Shown one piece after another: positions 1-7,977 of a stretch of 64,000 bases of DNA. The position numbers and the translations under genes were made by a program. The first letter of the stretch is position 1. Every line of letters begins with the position of its first letter. The notes beneath the pieces were generated by a model, which was given only the letters and a program-made list of their open reading frames with translations, had not been told where the DNA came from and ran no database searches. The DNA is from an uncultured Steroidobacter sp. (lineage in GTDB: Bacteria > Pseudomonadota > Gammaproteobacteria > Steroidobacterales > Steroidobacteraceae). The DNA is taken from NCBI GenBank assembly GCA_937864115.1, contig CALMII010000020.1:1-64000 (forward strand), read 5' to 3'.

Positions 1-53
1 CGCAGATGGATCAGTCAGTTCCGCGCGCGCGGTAGTGGCTTAACCGGACACTA

Positions 54-79
54 GTGGGCTAAAGCCTGACCTACAGAAG
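54..79. repeat. Family A repeat, single degenerate copy
   Basis: A degenerate copy of the family A palindrome (gggctaaagcctgacctacag) lies just beyond the stop codon of the NamZ-like gene. The first 82 bases hold no recognisable gene. Confidence 0.6.
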
Positions 80-82
80 AGT

Positions 83-1285
83 TCAGTCGTACAGCAGATA
101 CCCCGCCCGTTCCTCGTCCCAGGCCCGTTCGTCCTGGGTCGCCAGGAGATCGAGATCGGCGGGGATGGCGTGGCGGTCGTCGACCCATTCGCGCAGCAGC
201 GGACTGCCGTTGATCACGTCGATGGCGAGGCGCGTTTCGTATTCGTAGGGAAAGTCGCGCCACAGCGGATAGTCGGGTTGCAGGTTGCGCAGCGCCTTGA
301 ACGCGAGCGCCTGCAGGCGCCACGGTTTGAAGACCTCGTGCGAATAGCCGCCATCTTCGACATGGATCTGCAGTCCGGCGCAGAGCTTGCCGACGTGCTT
401 GTGGAATGTCGGTTCGAACCAGCACGGGCGCAGCAAGCAGCCCTGCAGCCAGTGCGGCGCCAGCCGCTGCATTTCCTTCACGAGTGCATCGATGTCGAGA
501 TCCGGCGCGCCGAACAGTTCCAGCGGCCGCGTCGTGCCGCGTCCTTCCGACAGCGTCGTGCCTTCCAGCATCACGGTGCCGGCGTAGCAGCGCGCCATCC
601 ACAGGTTCGGCGCGTTGGGGCTCGGGTTGATCCACGTGCGCTCGCCGAGCGGCCAGCCATGACCCGGCGCGAGCGCCGGACGCCACTCGCGCATCGTGAT
701 GACCTTGTAGTCGACATCGAGATCGAGCGTGGCGACGAACCATTGCGCGAGTTCGCCGAGCGTCAGCCCGTGGCGCATCGGCATCGGGCCGGCGCCGACG
801 AAGCTCTCCCAGCCTGCGCGCAGGCTCAGTCCTTCGACCGGACGGCCGACGGGATTCGGACGATCCAGGATCCAGACCGACTTGCCATGCTGCGCCGCCG
901 CTTCGAGCACGTAGCGCAGCGTCGTGATGAACGTGTAGATGCGGCAGCCGAGATCCTGCAGATCCACCAGCAGCACGTCGAAGGTGTCCATCATCGCCGG
1001 CGTCGGCCTGCGCACTTCGCCATAGAGACTGAACACCGGAATGCCCTGCGCCGGATCGATGAAGTCCGGCGACTCCATCATGTTGTCCTGCTTGTCGCCG
1101 CGCAGGCCGTGCTGCGGACCGAAGGCGGCGGTGAGGTGCAGATCCTTCTGCGCGGCCAGCGCGTCGAGCGAATGCGTCAGATCCTGGGTGACCGACGCAG
1201 GATGCGCGAGCAGGGCGACGCGTCGACCTTTGAGCGGTTCACGCAGGACGGCCTCTGCGAGGAGTCTGTCGATGCCGAAGAGCAT
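83..1285 (-). CDS. DUF1343 protein, NamZ-like exo-beta-N-acetylmuramidase
   Basis: This 400-residue protein belongs to the DUF1343 family, whose characterised member NamZ removes N-acetylmuramic acid from the non-reducing end of peptidoglycan fragments. Family-like segments are the N-terminal GIDRLL, the stretch AAFGPQHGLRGDKQDNM near residue 60, YGEVRRPTPAMMD, the LVDLQDLGCRIYTFITT segment and ILDRPNPVGRP. The start was placed at the ATG before LFGIDRLL, because the 29 upstream residues of the longer frame are not family-like. Many family members are exported, but no signal peptide is visible here, so a cytoplasmic recycling role is possible. It is divergent from the SRPBCC gene. The family call is firm; the substrate is inferred from the family. 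Confidence 0.85.
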   Translation of the reverse strand: MLFGIDRLLAEAVLREPLKGRRVALLAHPASVTQDLTHSLDALAAQKDLHLTAAFGPQHGLRGDKQDNMMESPDFIDPAQGIPVFSLYGEVRRPTPAMMDTFDVLLVDLQDLGCRIYTFITTLRYVLEAAAQHGKSVWILDRPNPVGRPVEGLSLRAGWESFVGAGPMPMRHGLTLGELAQWFVATLDLDVDYKVITMREWRPALAPGHGWPLGERTWINPSPNAPNLWMARCYAGTVMLEGTTLSEGRGTTRPLELFGAPDLDIDALVKEMQRLAPHWLQGCLLRPCWFEPTFHKHVGKLCAGLQIHVEDGGYSHEVFKPWRLQALAFKALRNLQPDYPLWRDFPYEYETRLAIDVINGSPLLREWVDDRHAIPADLDLLATQDERAWDEERAGYLLYD

Positions 1286-1487
1286 GGTTTGGCGATGCTG
1301 GAACGGGCGGCCAGAATAGCAGGCGGCCGGGAGGCGCGGTTCGGCAGATGGCGCAGCCGATCGATCTTTCACACCGACCGATGTCGGAATGGCTCGGCGT
1401 CGGGCGTCCTTGGATCAGACGCTGCCCACGACCTGCGAACTGACGGCGGCGGATCCACGTTCAGTACATGTCTTCAAGGAATCAGTC

Positions 1488-1940
1488 ATGACTCATGAGC
1501 TCTCCATCGAACTGACGCTCGACGCACCGGCCGAAAAGCTCTTCCGCTGCTACACCGACCCGAAGCTGCTGCAGAAGTGGTTCGCTCCCGAGCCGTGGAC
1601 GATCAAGAGCGTCGACATCGATCCGCGCGCCGGCGGACGCATGAGTTTCGTCATGGCTTCGCCGGACGGTCAGGAGTATCCCAACAGCGGCCTCTACCTG
1701 GAGGTCGTGCCGAACAGGAAGATCGTCACCACCGATGCCGTGACGCCGGACTTCAAGCCGTCAGGCCCTTTCATGATCGCCGAAGTCACTTTCGAAGATC
1801 TCGGCAACGGCAAGACCCGGTATCGCGCCGTCGCGCGTCACTGGAACGAGGAAACGATGAAGCAGCATCAGGAGATGGGCTTCGAGCCGGGCTGGACGCA
1901 GACGGCGCGGCAGCTCGAGGCGCTCGCCAGGAAAATCTAG
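1488..1940 (+). CDS. SRPBCC (AHSA1/START-like) domain protein
   Basis: This 150-residue protein consists of one SRPBCC domain of the AHSA1-like type. The opening pattern DAPAEKLFRCYTDPKLLQKWF and the later GGRMSFVM and GLYLEVVPNRKIVTTDA are typical of the hydrophobic ligand-binding helix-grip fold. The closing helix MGFEPGWTQTARQLEALA is also characteristic. The start is the ATG preceded by AAGGA about eight bases upstream. The longer frame adds 33 residues with no family similarity. Such proteins often sit beside ArsR regulators, but none is present here. The ligand or partner is unknown. Confidence 0.85.
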   Translation: MTHELSIELTLDAPAEKLFRCYTDPKLLQKWFAPEPWTIKSVDIDPRAGGRMSFVMASPDGQEYPNSGLYLEVVPNRKIVTTDAVTPDFKPSGPFMIAEVTFEDLGNGKTRYRAVARHWNEETMKQHQEMGFEPGWTQTARQLEALARKI

Positions 1941-1962
1941 AAGCCCTGCGAAGCCGTCGGCA

Positions 1963-3108
1963 TCACCGCCCGGTCACGAAGCGCGTCCAGGTCCGGTTGA
2001 GCGAGCGCGTGAAGTCGGCGGACTTCGTCAGGTTCGGTTGCAGGCGCGCCGTGACTTCGGGCGTCGGGTAGATGCTCGTGTCGGCGCGCAGCGATTCATC
2101 GATCAGCGGCGTCGCCGCGGCGTTGCCATTCGCGTACTTGACGAAGTTCGAGTTCGCCGCCGCGACCTCCGGTTGCAGCAGGTAGTCGATCAGCTTGTGC
2201 GCGTTGCCGGGATGGGCGGCGTCGATCGGGATCGCCAGCGTGTCGAACCACATCAGCGCGCCTTCCTTCGGGATCGAATACCTGATGTCGAGCGGCTTGC
2301 CGGCCTCCTCGGCACGATCGCGCGCCTGCAGCACGTCGCCGCTGTAGCCCACGGCGATGCACAGTTCGCCATTCGCAAGCTGCTCGATGTATTGCGAGCT
2401 GTGAATGGTGCGCAGGAATGGCCGGATCTTCATCAGCGCGTCTTCTGCCAGCTTCAGGTCCTCGGCGGATTCGCTGTTGGGATTCCTGCCGAGGTACAGC
2501 AGCGCGGTGCCGATCATGTCGGTCGGATCGTCGAGCATCGACACGCCGCAATCCTTGAATTTCGAGATCACGGCGGGGTCGAAGATCAGTCGCCAGCTGT
2601 CGACCGGCGCGTCCGGCATGATCTTCTGCAGCTTTCCCGCGTCGTAGCCGATGCCGGTCGTACCCCACATGTACACGACGGAGTGCGCATTGTCCGGATC
2701 GTGCGCGGCCTCGCGCTGCGCGATGTCCGGATCCACGTTCGCGAGGTTCGGCAGCTGCGATTTGTCGAGCTTGCGGAACACGCCTGCCTTGATCTGGCGT
2801 TCGAGGAAGTAGGCGCTCGGCACGACCAGGTCATAGCCGGAAGTGCCGCTCAGCAGCCGGGTCTCGAGTATTTCGTTCGAATCGAAGACGTCGTAGCGCA
2901 CCTTGATGCCGGTGTCCTGTTCGAACTTCTTCAGCACCTCTTCGTCGATGTAATCCGACCAGTTGAAAACGTTGACGACAGGCTCTTCCTGACCGGCCGT
3001 CGGGGCGCCTGGTGCGGCGGCCTGTTCAGTGGTGGATTCTTTCTTTCCGCAGCCGGCAATCGCGAACAGCATGAGGGCGATCCCGAACAAAAATCGTTGC
3101 GCACGCAT
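1963..3108 (-). CDS. Polyamine-type ABC substrate-binding lipoprotein (PotD/PotF family)
   Basis: This 381-residue protein binds polyamines or a related ligand outside the inner membrane. The N-terminus MRAQRFLFGI is followed by a hydrophobic stretch ending in AIAGC, a lipobox with Cys20, so it is probably a lipoprotein. The mature start VVNVFNWSDYIDEEVLKKFE and the later GYDLVVPSAYFLERQI and NPNSESAEDL are characteristic of the PotD/PotF family. The ATG before RAQRF was chosen because it directly precedes the signal sequence. No ATPase or permease gene lies nearby, so its transporter must be encoded elsewhere. Whether it prefers putrescine or spermidine cannot be read from the sequence. Confidence 0.88.
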   Translation of the reverse strand: MRAQRFLFGIALMLFAIAGCGKKESTTEQAAAPGAPTAGQEEPVVNVFNWSDYIDEEVLKKFEQDTGIKVRYDVFDSNEILETRLLSGTSGYDLVVPSAYFLERQIKAGVFRKLDKSQLPNLANVDPDIAQREAAHDPDNAHSVVYMWGTTGIGYDAGKLQKIMPDAPVDSWRLIFDPAVISKFKDCGVSMLDDPTDMIGTALLYLGRNPNSESAEDLKLAEDALMKIRPFLRTIHSSQYIEQLANGELCIAVGYSGDVLQARDRAEEAGKPLDIRYSIPKEGALMWFDTLAIPIDAAHPGNAHKLIDYLLQPEVAAANSNFVKYANGNAAATPLIDESLRADTSIYPTPEVTARLQPNLTKSADFTRSLNRTWTRFVTGR

Positions 3109-3307
3109 CCCTGGCTCCGGAGAAAGGTGGCGGTTGAATCTGCACCATATAGGTCGATAGTTCTCCAGAGAACGTGGAGTGTGCGTATCTCCCGAGCAGA
3201 GCAGGACGCAGCACTGGCGGATGGCAGATCGCAACGCATGATCCGCTCCCTTGCCTGCCGTGCGGGCTCAGGCTGACAATGCACGCCAGCCTGACAGGGA
3301 GGTGGTC

Positions 3308-4354
3308 GTGACATTGCGCGAAGAACGAAAGCTGCGAGCCGCAGAAGAAGCGGAAGCGTGGCTCGAACGACTGGAGCGCACCCTGCGTCCGGACGAGGTC
3401 GCGCCCTTGCGGGAGTGGCTCAAGGTCCGGCCGCATCGCGATGCGATCATCGCGAGATGCAATCTCTGGCATGGGCCGGAGATCCTGGCAGTGCTGGCCA
3501 CTCTCTTTCCTGTGGACATGGCGCCACCGCCGCCCAATCGCTGGTTGGGGCAGGTCGCGCTTACCGCCTTTTCGGCGGTGGTCTGGCTTGGAGTCATCGT
3601 GACGATCGTGGTGCTGTGGACGCGCGAAGATGCCTCTCGCACGCCCTTCGGCGCCGGAGATTCCTATCGCACGGCCGTCCACGGGCAGCGCGTACTCCGG
3701 CTCAGCGACGGCAGCAGCGTCATGCTCAATACCGCAACGTATGTGCTCGCGAACATCGGAACCAGATCGCGCGAAGTCACCCTCGTCGATGGCGAAGCAA
3801 CTTTCGATGTGACGAAGGATCCTGCCCGTCCATTCCAGGTTCGTGCAGGCAGCCGGCAGTTCGAATGCGGACCCGATGGCGGACGCTTCAATATCCGCCG
3901 CCTCTCCGACACCGATGTCGAGATCACCCTCGTGCGCGGCAGCATCAAAGCGCTGGTCAACGCCGATGCTGCGGCCCTGACGCCGGCGCAAGTGCGCTCG
4001 CGGTTCAGTGCAGGCGCGCACACCTTCCATGCTTCTGAAGGCGGGTTGCTCGGACCCGGATGGGTATTGCCCGGGAAGCTGGACAAAGAAAGCATGGAAA
4101 GGCGCCTTGCCTGGCAGCGTGGGCGAATCATCCTCGTCGACGAAATGCTTGAGGATGCACTCAAGGAAGTCGAGCGCTATACGACGACCCGGTTCGTGCT
4201 CGTCGATGACGGATTGCGCAGGCTCCGGGTCAGCGCCGAGTTCCGCACCGGCGACATCGACGCCGTCCTGCGCCTGCTGCGGGACACGCTGCACGTCGAA
4301 TCGCGAGCAGATGAGAACGGCGACTTCCTGCTTTCGCTGTCCACACAGCCATAG
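3308..4354 (+). CDS. FecR-family anti-sigma/sigma-regulator protein, orphan
   Basis: This 348-residue single-pass membrane protein has the FecR layout. An N-terminal helical region contains EEAEAWLERLERTLRPDE and LREWLKVRPHRDAI (the FecR_N or DUF4880 pattern). A membrane segment near residues 80-103 is followed by the periplasmic FecR domain with LRLSDGSSVMLNTAT, VTLVDGEATFDVTKD and ITLVRGSIKALV. The C-terminal part, with LEDALKEVERYTTTRFVLVDD, resembles the STN-like end. The GTG at this position follows AGGGAGG with five-base spacing, so it was preferred to the upstream TTG. Normally FecR relays a TonB-receptor signal to an ECF sigma factor; neither partner is adjacent. Its C-terminus converges on the AAA+ gene. 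Confidence 0.85.
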   Translation: MTLREERKLRAAEEAEAWLERLERTLRPDEVAPLREWLKVRPHRDAIIARCNLWHGPEILAVLATLFPVDMAPPPPNRWLGQVALTAFSAVVWLGVIVTIVVLWTREDASRTPFGAGDSYRTAVHGQRVLRLSDGSSVMLNTATYVLANIGTRSREVTLVDGEATFDVTKDPARPFQVRAGSRQFECGPDGGRFNIRRLSDTDVEITLVRGSIKALVNADAAALTPAQVRSRFSAGAHTFHASEGGLLGPGWVLPGKLDKESMERRLAWQRGRIILVDEMLEDALKEVERYTTTRFVLVDDGLRRLRVSAEFRTGDIDAVLRLLRDTLHVESRADENGDFLLSLSTQP

Positions 4355-4381
4355 CTCGCACACTTGAGCGTCGAAGCGCTT

Positions 4382-6040
4382 TCAGTCAGCGTCGCTCAGC
4401 GCGTCGTCCGCCAGGTACTGCAGCGCATCGGGAACAAAGGAAAGGTCGGTCGCTTCGCGCACTGCCAGCCGCATCTGCTTTTCCAGCACATCGTGCGGGA
4501 CAGGATTCTGGTAGCGGGCAAGGCAGCGCCTGAGCGCCTCGCCTGCAGCGACGCCTTCGGTGCGCACCAGCCGATAGGCCTTCACGACAAGCGCTTCGGC
4601 TGCGCCGGGTGTCAGTAGCTGCGGCAGCGAATCGATACGCGCAAGATCGTCGTCGGCAACCTCGAGTTCGTAGCGTGTCGCCAGCGCCAGGAGCAAGCGG
4701 GCGCTTTCCGCTCTCGTGCTCGTCGGCAGGATCGGAATCTTGAGATCCAGGCGTCCCGGGCGTTTCAGATCCACTTCGATCAGATCCGGGCGCGACGACG
4801 CCAGTACCCACATCACTCTGCCGCGATTCGCACTCTCGGACATTTCCTGAGCAATCATCGAGTAGAGCCTGCCCGACAGGCCGTTGTCCCCCGTCCCGGA
4901 ATCGCGTCGACCGAGCGTCTGATCAGCCTCGTCGATGAAGACGATGCAACGGCCCAGCGCGCGAGCGAGGCTGAAAACCTTTTCGAGATTCCCCTCGCTC
5001 GCACCGATCCACTTCTCGCGGAAATTCTTCAGCTTGACGATCGGTACGCCGACTTCGCCGGCCAGGCATTCGACCAGAAACGTCTTGCCGGTGCCGACGG
5101 GTCCGCAAAGCAGATACCCCATGGGCAACGCCCGCAGGTCATTGCTCCTCCATAGCTTGATGTCCTGGCGCAACCAGCGCTTGAGTTCGTCCTGTCCGTG
5201 GTAGTTGTCCAGCGTCCGCGTGGACTGCAGGAATTCGATGAGGCCCGGCGCGTCGTGCTCGACCATCTCCTTTTTCACGGCAGCGAATTCGTCGTACCGC
5301 AACACCTGCTGCCGGTAGGTCCGCACCTTGGTCAACTGCTCGATCGTGCGGATCGATACGCCCACCATCGACGCTGCGAGAGCATTCAGATCAGGACTTT
5401 CCGGGATCGTTCCCGGGTAGTTGCGCTGAAGAACCGTCAGGGCGGCCTGCAGTTCGGCTACCGAAGGCAACGGAACCTGCACCGACGCCACGTGCGGCCC
5501 GAAGGCGATGAGCGGTTCGAGATCACTGAGATTGTCCGTGATCAGAATACTGGTGAAGGGCAGCTGCGCGAATGGATCGCTCGAACCCCACTCGCGCACA
5601 ATCGCAGTGAGCGCACCGTGTTCGAAGCCGGCGCCGTCCACCGGAAGGATCTGTCCAGCGGAGCGAATCAGCACGGCGACGCGCACCGCTTTGCCCGGAT
5701 CGAGCGCGCTCATGTTGGCCAGGTAGCGCAGATACTTGCTGACGAAGCGAACGGCTTCGAGAGGACCCTGCGGCAAACTCCGCAGCGCCGAGGGAACCCA
5801 GTCAGAAAGCCGCTCTGCACCGCGCGCCACGACGAGACCGCTGCCGAGATCGTAGGTGAACACGACATCGAAGCTCTCGAGTACCTCGTCGCGAACATAG
5901 TGATCGATGTTGACGAGTCTGCCGCCCGACGCCATTCGATCGTTCACATTGCCGTGAACCACGAACTGGCCCGAAGCGCCACTCTCGAACGTGACCTGAA
6001 GCTGGGTTGCCCAGTCGGGTGCGTCGTCAATTGGATGCAT
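4382..6040 (-). CDS. AAA+ ATPase with degenerate N-terminal ATPase-like domain
   Basis: This 552-residue cytoplasmic ATPase has one canonical AAA+ module in its C-terminal half. Walker A is GPVGTGKT at residues 313-320 and Walker B is CIVFIDEADQ near 365-374. A sensor-1-like strand VMWVLASSRPD and the arginine-finger segment KRPGRLDLK follow. The N-terminal half, with GQFVVHGNVNDRM, VAVLIRSAGQILP and TSILITDNLSDLEP, looks like a second ASCE fold that has Walker-B-like and sensor-like strands but no P-loop. The start lies 18 bases after the histidine kinase stop, so it is probably the last gene of the regulator-kinase operon. The substrate is unknown; related bacterial AAA+ proteins remodel proteins. 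Confidence 0.8.
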   Translation of the reverse strand: MHPIDDAPDWATQLQVTFESGASGQFVVHGNVNDRMASGGRLVNIDHYVRDEVLESFDVVFTYDLGSGLVVARGAERLSDWVPSALRSLPQGPLEAVRFVSKYLRYLANMSALDPGKAVRVAVLIRSAGQILPVDGAGFEHGALTAIVREWGSSDPFAQLPFTSILITDNLSDLEPLIAFGPHVASVQVPLPSVAELQAALTVLQRNYPGTIPESPDLNALAASMVGVSIRTIEQLTKVRTYRQQVLRYDEFAAVKKEMVEHDAPGLIEFLQSTRTLDNYHGQDELKRWLRQDIKLWRSNDLRALPMGYLLCGPVGTGKTFLVECLAGEVGVPIVKLKNFREKWIGASEGNLEKVFSLARALGRCIVFIDEADQTLGRRDSGTGDNGLSGRLYSMIAQEMSESANRGRVMWVLASSRPDLIEVDLKRPGRLDLKIPILPTSTRAESARLLLALATRYELEVADDDLARIDSLPQLLTPGAAEALVVKAYRLVRTEGVAAGEALRRCLARYQNPVPHDVLEKQMRLAVREATDLSFVPDALQYLADDALSDAD

Positions 6041-6058
6041 AACTGCCCGCTCAATCCG

Positions 6059-7228
6059 TCAGAACGTCAACAGGAACGTCGCTCCCCGTTGCAGACCTCG
6101 CACATACCGCACGCGCCCGCCCATTCCGTACACCAGCCGGCGCGCCACCGCGAGCCCGATTCCTTGCCCGTCTTCGCGAGTCGTGAAGAAGGGCAGGAAT
6201 ATCTGTTGCTCGAGTCCTTCCGGAACGCCCGGTCCGTTGTCGCGCACGCTGATCAGCATCCGGCCGCCGCGTCCCAGTCGCGCCTGAATCCACAGCCGCG
6301 GTTCCGTTTCGTTCTCCGTTGCGTTCTCGGCGTTCTGGATCAGCGCGAGCAGCGCCTGTTCGAGCTGGCCTTCATCGGCCATGAGTCGTGCGCCGGGTGA
6401 GGCGACGTCGAAATCGACTGCGCCGTTGCGATGGAGCCAGCGCGGCTCCACGGAGGCGCGGAGCCGCGCGAAGAGTGAAACGAGATCGATGGGAGTTATT
6501 ACGGGCGCCGGCCATTGGCCGATCTGTCGATACGAATTCACGAAGGCCGAGATGTGTGCGGTGCGGCGACCGATGGCGTCCAGCGCCGTACGCAGATCGG
6601 CGTTCCCCCCGGAATCGCCCAGCAGTTCGAGTGCGGTTTCGCTGAGGCTCTTGATCGGCGCCAGCGAGTTCATGATCTCGTGGGTCAGGATCTGTACGAG
6701 TTCCTGCCATGCGCGCATCGATTCGGATTCGAGTTCGTGTTCGATGGGGGTCAATGCCACCAGCATCTGTTCTTCGCCTTCGACGGCGAGGCTGTTGCGA
6801 TGGATCTGCCAGCGTTCGGCGCCGCGTTCCGTGTCCAGGGTGATTGCGCCGTGCGGCGGATGCGTGCGCAGCAACTGCAGGAACTGATCGGGGTCGCGAA
6901 GGCCGCCCGCTGCGGTAAGGCGTCGCGCGCGATTGGTCAGCGGTTGCGGCGCCTGTTCACCGCGCAACAGCCAGAGCGCGACGGGAATGCGTTCGAGATG
7001 GATGGCCGCGGTGATGCGTTCATCCAATGGCGCCGGTCGTGGCTCGGGCGGTGTGGGTGGCAGCGGGCGATGCGCACGCATCAATGGCCAGCCCGCAATC
7101 ACGCCGGCCACGCCGAGCACCGCCGCGGCCACCCAGGTTCGCGAAGAATCGCCGGCGCCCGCGCCCAGTGCGCCGGCGGCGCACCACAGCAGGGACATCG
7201 CTGCGAACCGGAGCCGGTCAGAGGCCAT
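6059..7228 (-). CDS. Sensor histidine kinase (NtrY/NtrB-like)
   Basis: This 389-residue kinase has two hydrophobic N-terminal segments (about residues 8-26 and 32-50), a linker with a PAS-like fold around 75-160, and a HisKA-type core. The H box is QILTHEIMNSLAPIKS with the phospho-acceptor His183. The ATP-binding part has an N box (ALLALIQNAENA), G1 (DNGPGVP), an F box (FLPFFTTRE) and G2 (GQGIGLAV). The chosen ATG overlaps the end of the regulator gene by 11 bases, so the two are translationally coupled. The adjacent regulator is the expected partner. The export operon on the other side of the regulator suggests envelope or efflux stress as the input, which is inference. Confidence 0.9.
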   Translation of the reverse strand: MASDRLRFAAMSLLWCAAGALGAGAGDSSRTWVAAAVLGVAGVIAGWPLMRAHRPLPPTPPEPRPAPLDERITAAIHLERIPVALWLLRGEQAPQPLTNRARRLTAAGGLRDPDQFLQLLRTHPPHGAITLDTERGAERWQIHRNSLAVEGEEQMLVALTPIEHELESESMRAWQELVQILTHEIMNSLAPIKSLSETALELLGDSGGNADLRTALDAIGRRTAHISAFVNSYRQIGQWPAPVITPIDLVSLFARLRASVEPRWLHRNGAVDFDVASPGARLMADEGQLEQALLALIQNAENATENETEPRLWIQARLGRGGRMLISVRDNGPGVPEGLEQQIFLPFFTTREDGQGIGLAVARRLVYGMGGRVRYVRGLQRGATFLLTF

Positions 7229-7808
7229 GCTTCTGCAGTCGCCGATAGAGCGCGGCCCTCGACAGGCCCAGCGCCCGCGCTGCCGCGCTGAGGTTGCCCT
7301 GCGCATCCGTCATCGCACGCAGCACGGCGGAGCGCTCCTGTTCGACGAGCGGTTGCGGCGTCGTCTCCCGCGAAGGATCGTCGGTCTGTTTCGCCGGCGC
7401 GGATTGCGTGCGCTTTGCGTAGTCCAGCGCTTCGCGACAGACGTGGAGGAGGCGGGCGTTGTCCCAGGGTTTGGTGATGAAGTCGAAGGCGCCGTGCTTC
7501 ACCGCGCGCACCGCAAGTTCGATGTTGGCGTAGGCGGTCAGCACGATGACGACTGGCGGCGCAGACATCGCACGAATCTCATCGAGCAATCGCAACCCCT
7601 GCTCGCCGTCCGTCCGGCCCGGTGCGAAATTCAGATCCAGCAACAGCAGTGCAGGCCGCAGGCGTTCGAGTGCACCGTAGAGTTCGACGGTGCGGCGAAG
7701 GGTGAAGACGGGCGCCAGCCGGCGCTGCAACAGAAGCTGCAGCGACAGGCCGATGTCGGGATCGTCATCCAGGACGAGAATCGAGGACGGGAGTGCCGCA
7801 ACTTCCAT
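7218..7808 (-). CDS. Response regulator, receiver plus Fis-type HTH (PrrA/ActR-like)
   Basis: This 196-residue regulator has an N-terminal receiver domain and a C-terminal Fis-type helix-turn-helix, without the sigma-54 AAA+ domain of NtrC. The acidic pocket is at residues 14-16 (LDDD), the phospho-acceptor is Asp58 in LLLDLNFA, and the conserved lysine is in FITKPWD. The DNA-binding end is AQGNLSAAARALGLSRAALY. The ATG before EVAALPSS was chosen because the upstream 57 residues of the open frame are not receiver-like. It is the first gene of the minus-strand unit with the kinase and the AAA+ ATPase. It is divergent from the MacA/MacB-like operon, which it probably controls from the shared 169-base gap. 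Confidence 0.9.
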   Translation of the reverse strand: MEVAALPSSILVLDDDPDIGLSLQLLLQRRLAPVFTLRRTVELYGALERLRPALLLLDLNFAPGRTDGEQGLRLLDEIRAMSAPPVVIVLTAYANIELAVRAVKHGAFDFITKPWDNARLLHVCREALDYAKRTQSAPAKQTDDPSRETTPQPLVEQERSAVLRAMTDAQGNLSAAARALGLSRAALYRRLQKHGL

Positions 7809-7850
7809 GCGGCGATGATGGCAGCGTTCGCGCCAGCGATGCCAGCGAGG

Positions 7851-7915
7851 TGTCCGGAAACGAACGGTGGGCTTGGCCTGTCCGCTGCGCATGACCCAAT
7901 CTGTCTGCGTCATGC
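7851..7915. promoter_or_regulatory. Candidate operator of the Fis-type regulator in the divergent gap
   Basis: The gap between the regulator and the export operon contains a perfect inverted repeat GCATGAC (7889-7895) and GTCATGC (7909-7915) with a 13-base spacer. Two TGTCCG hexamers lie at 7851-7856 and 7879-7884, 28 bases apart. The first continues as GGAAACGAACG, a partial mirror of itself. Either set could be the binding site of the divergently encoded regulator. The symmetry is seen directly; the function is inferred from position. Confidence 0.4.
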
Positions 7916-7977
7916 ATGCCTTGAAATCACCGCAGTGGTCGTCGCACGAGGACGCGGATGCCGTGAGCGGCGCCGCC

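Noticed and set aside
170..1498. Long plus-strand open frame opposite the NamZ-like gene
   Set aside because: It is rich in Arg, Gln and His without family motifs, a typical antisense shadow in GC-rich DNA. The opposite strand has clear NamZ family motifs.
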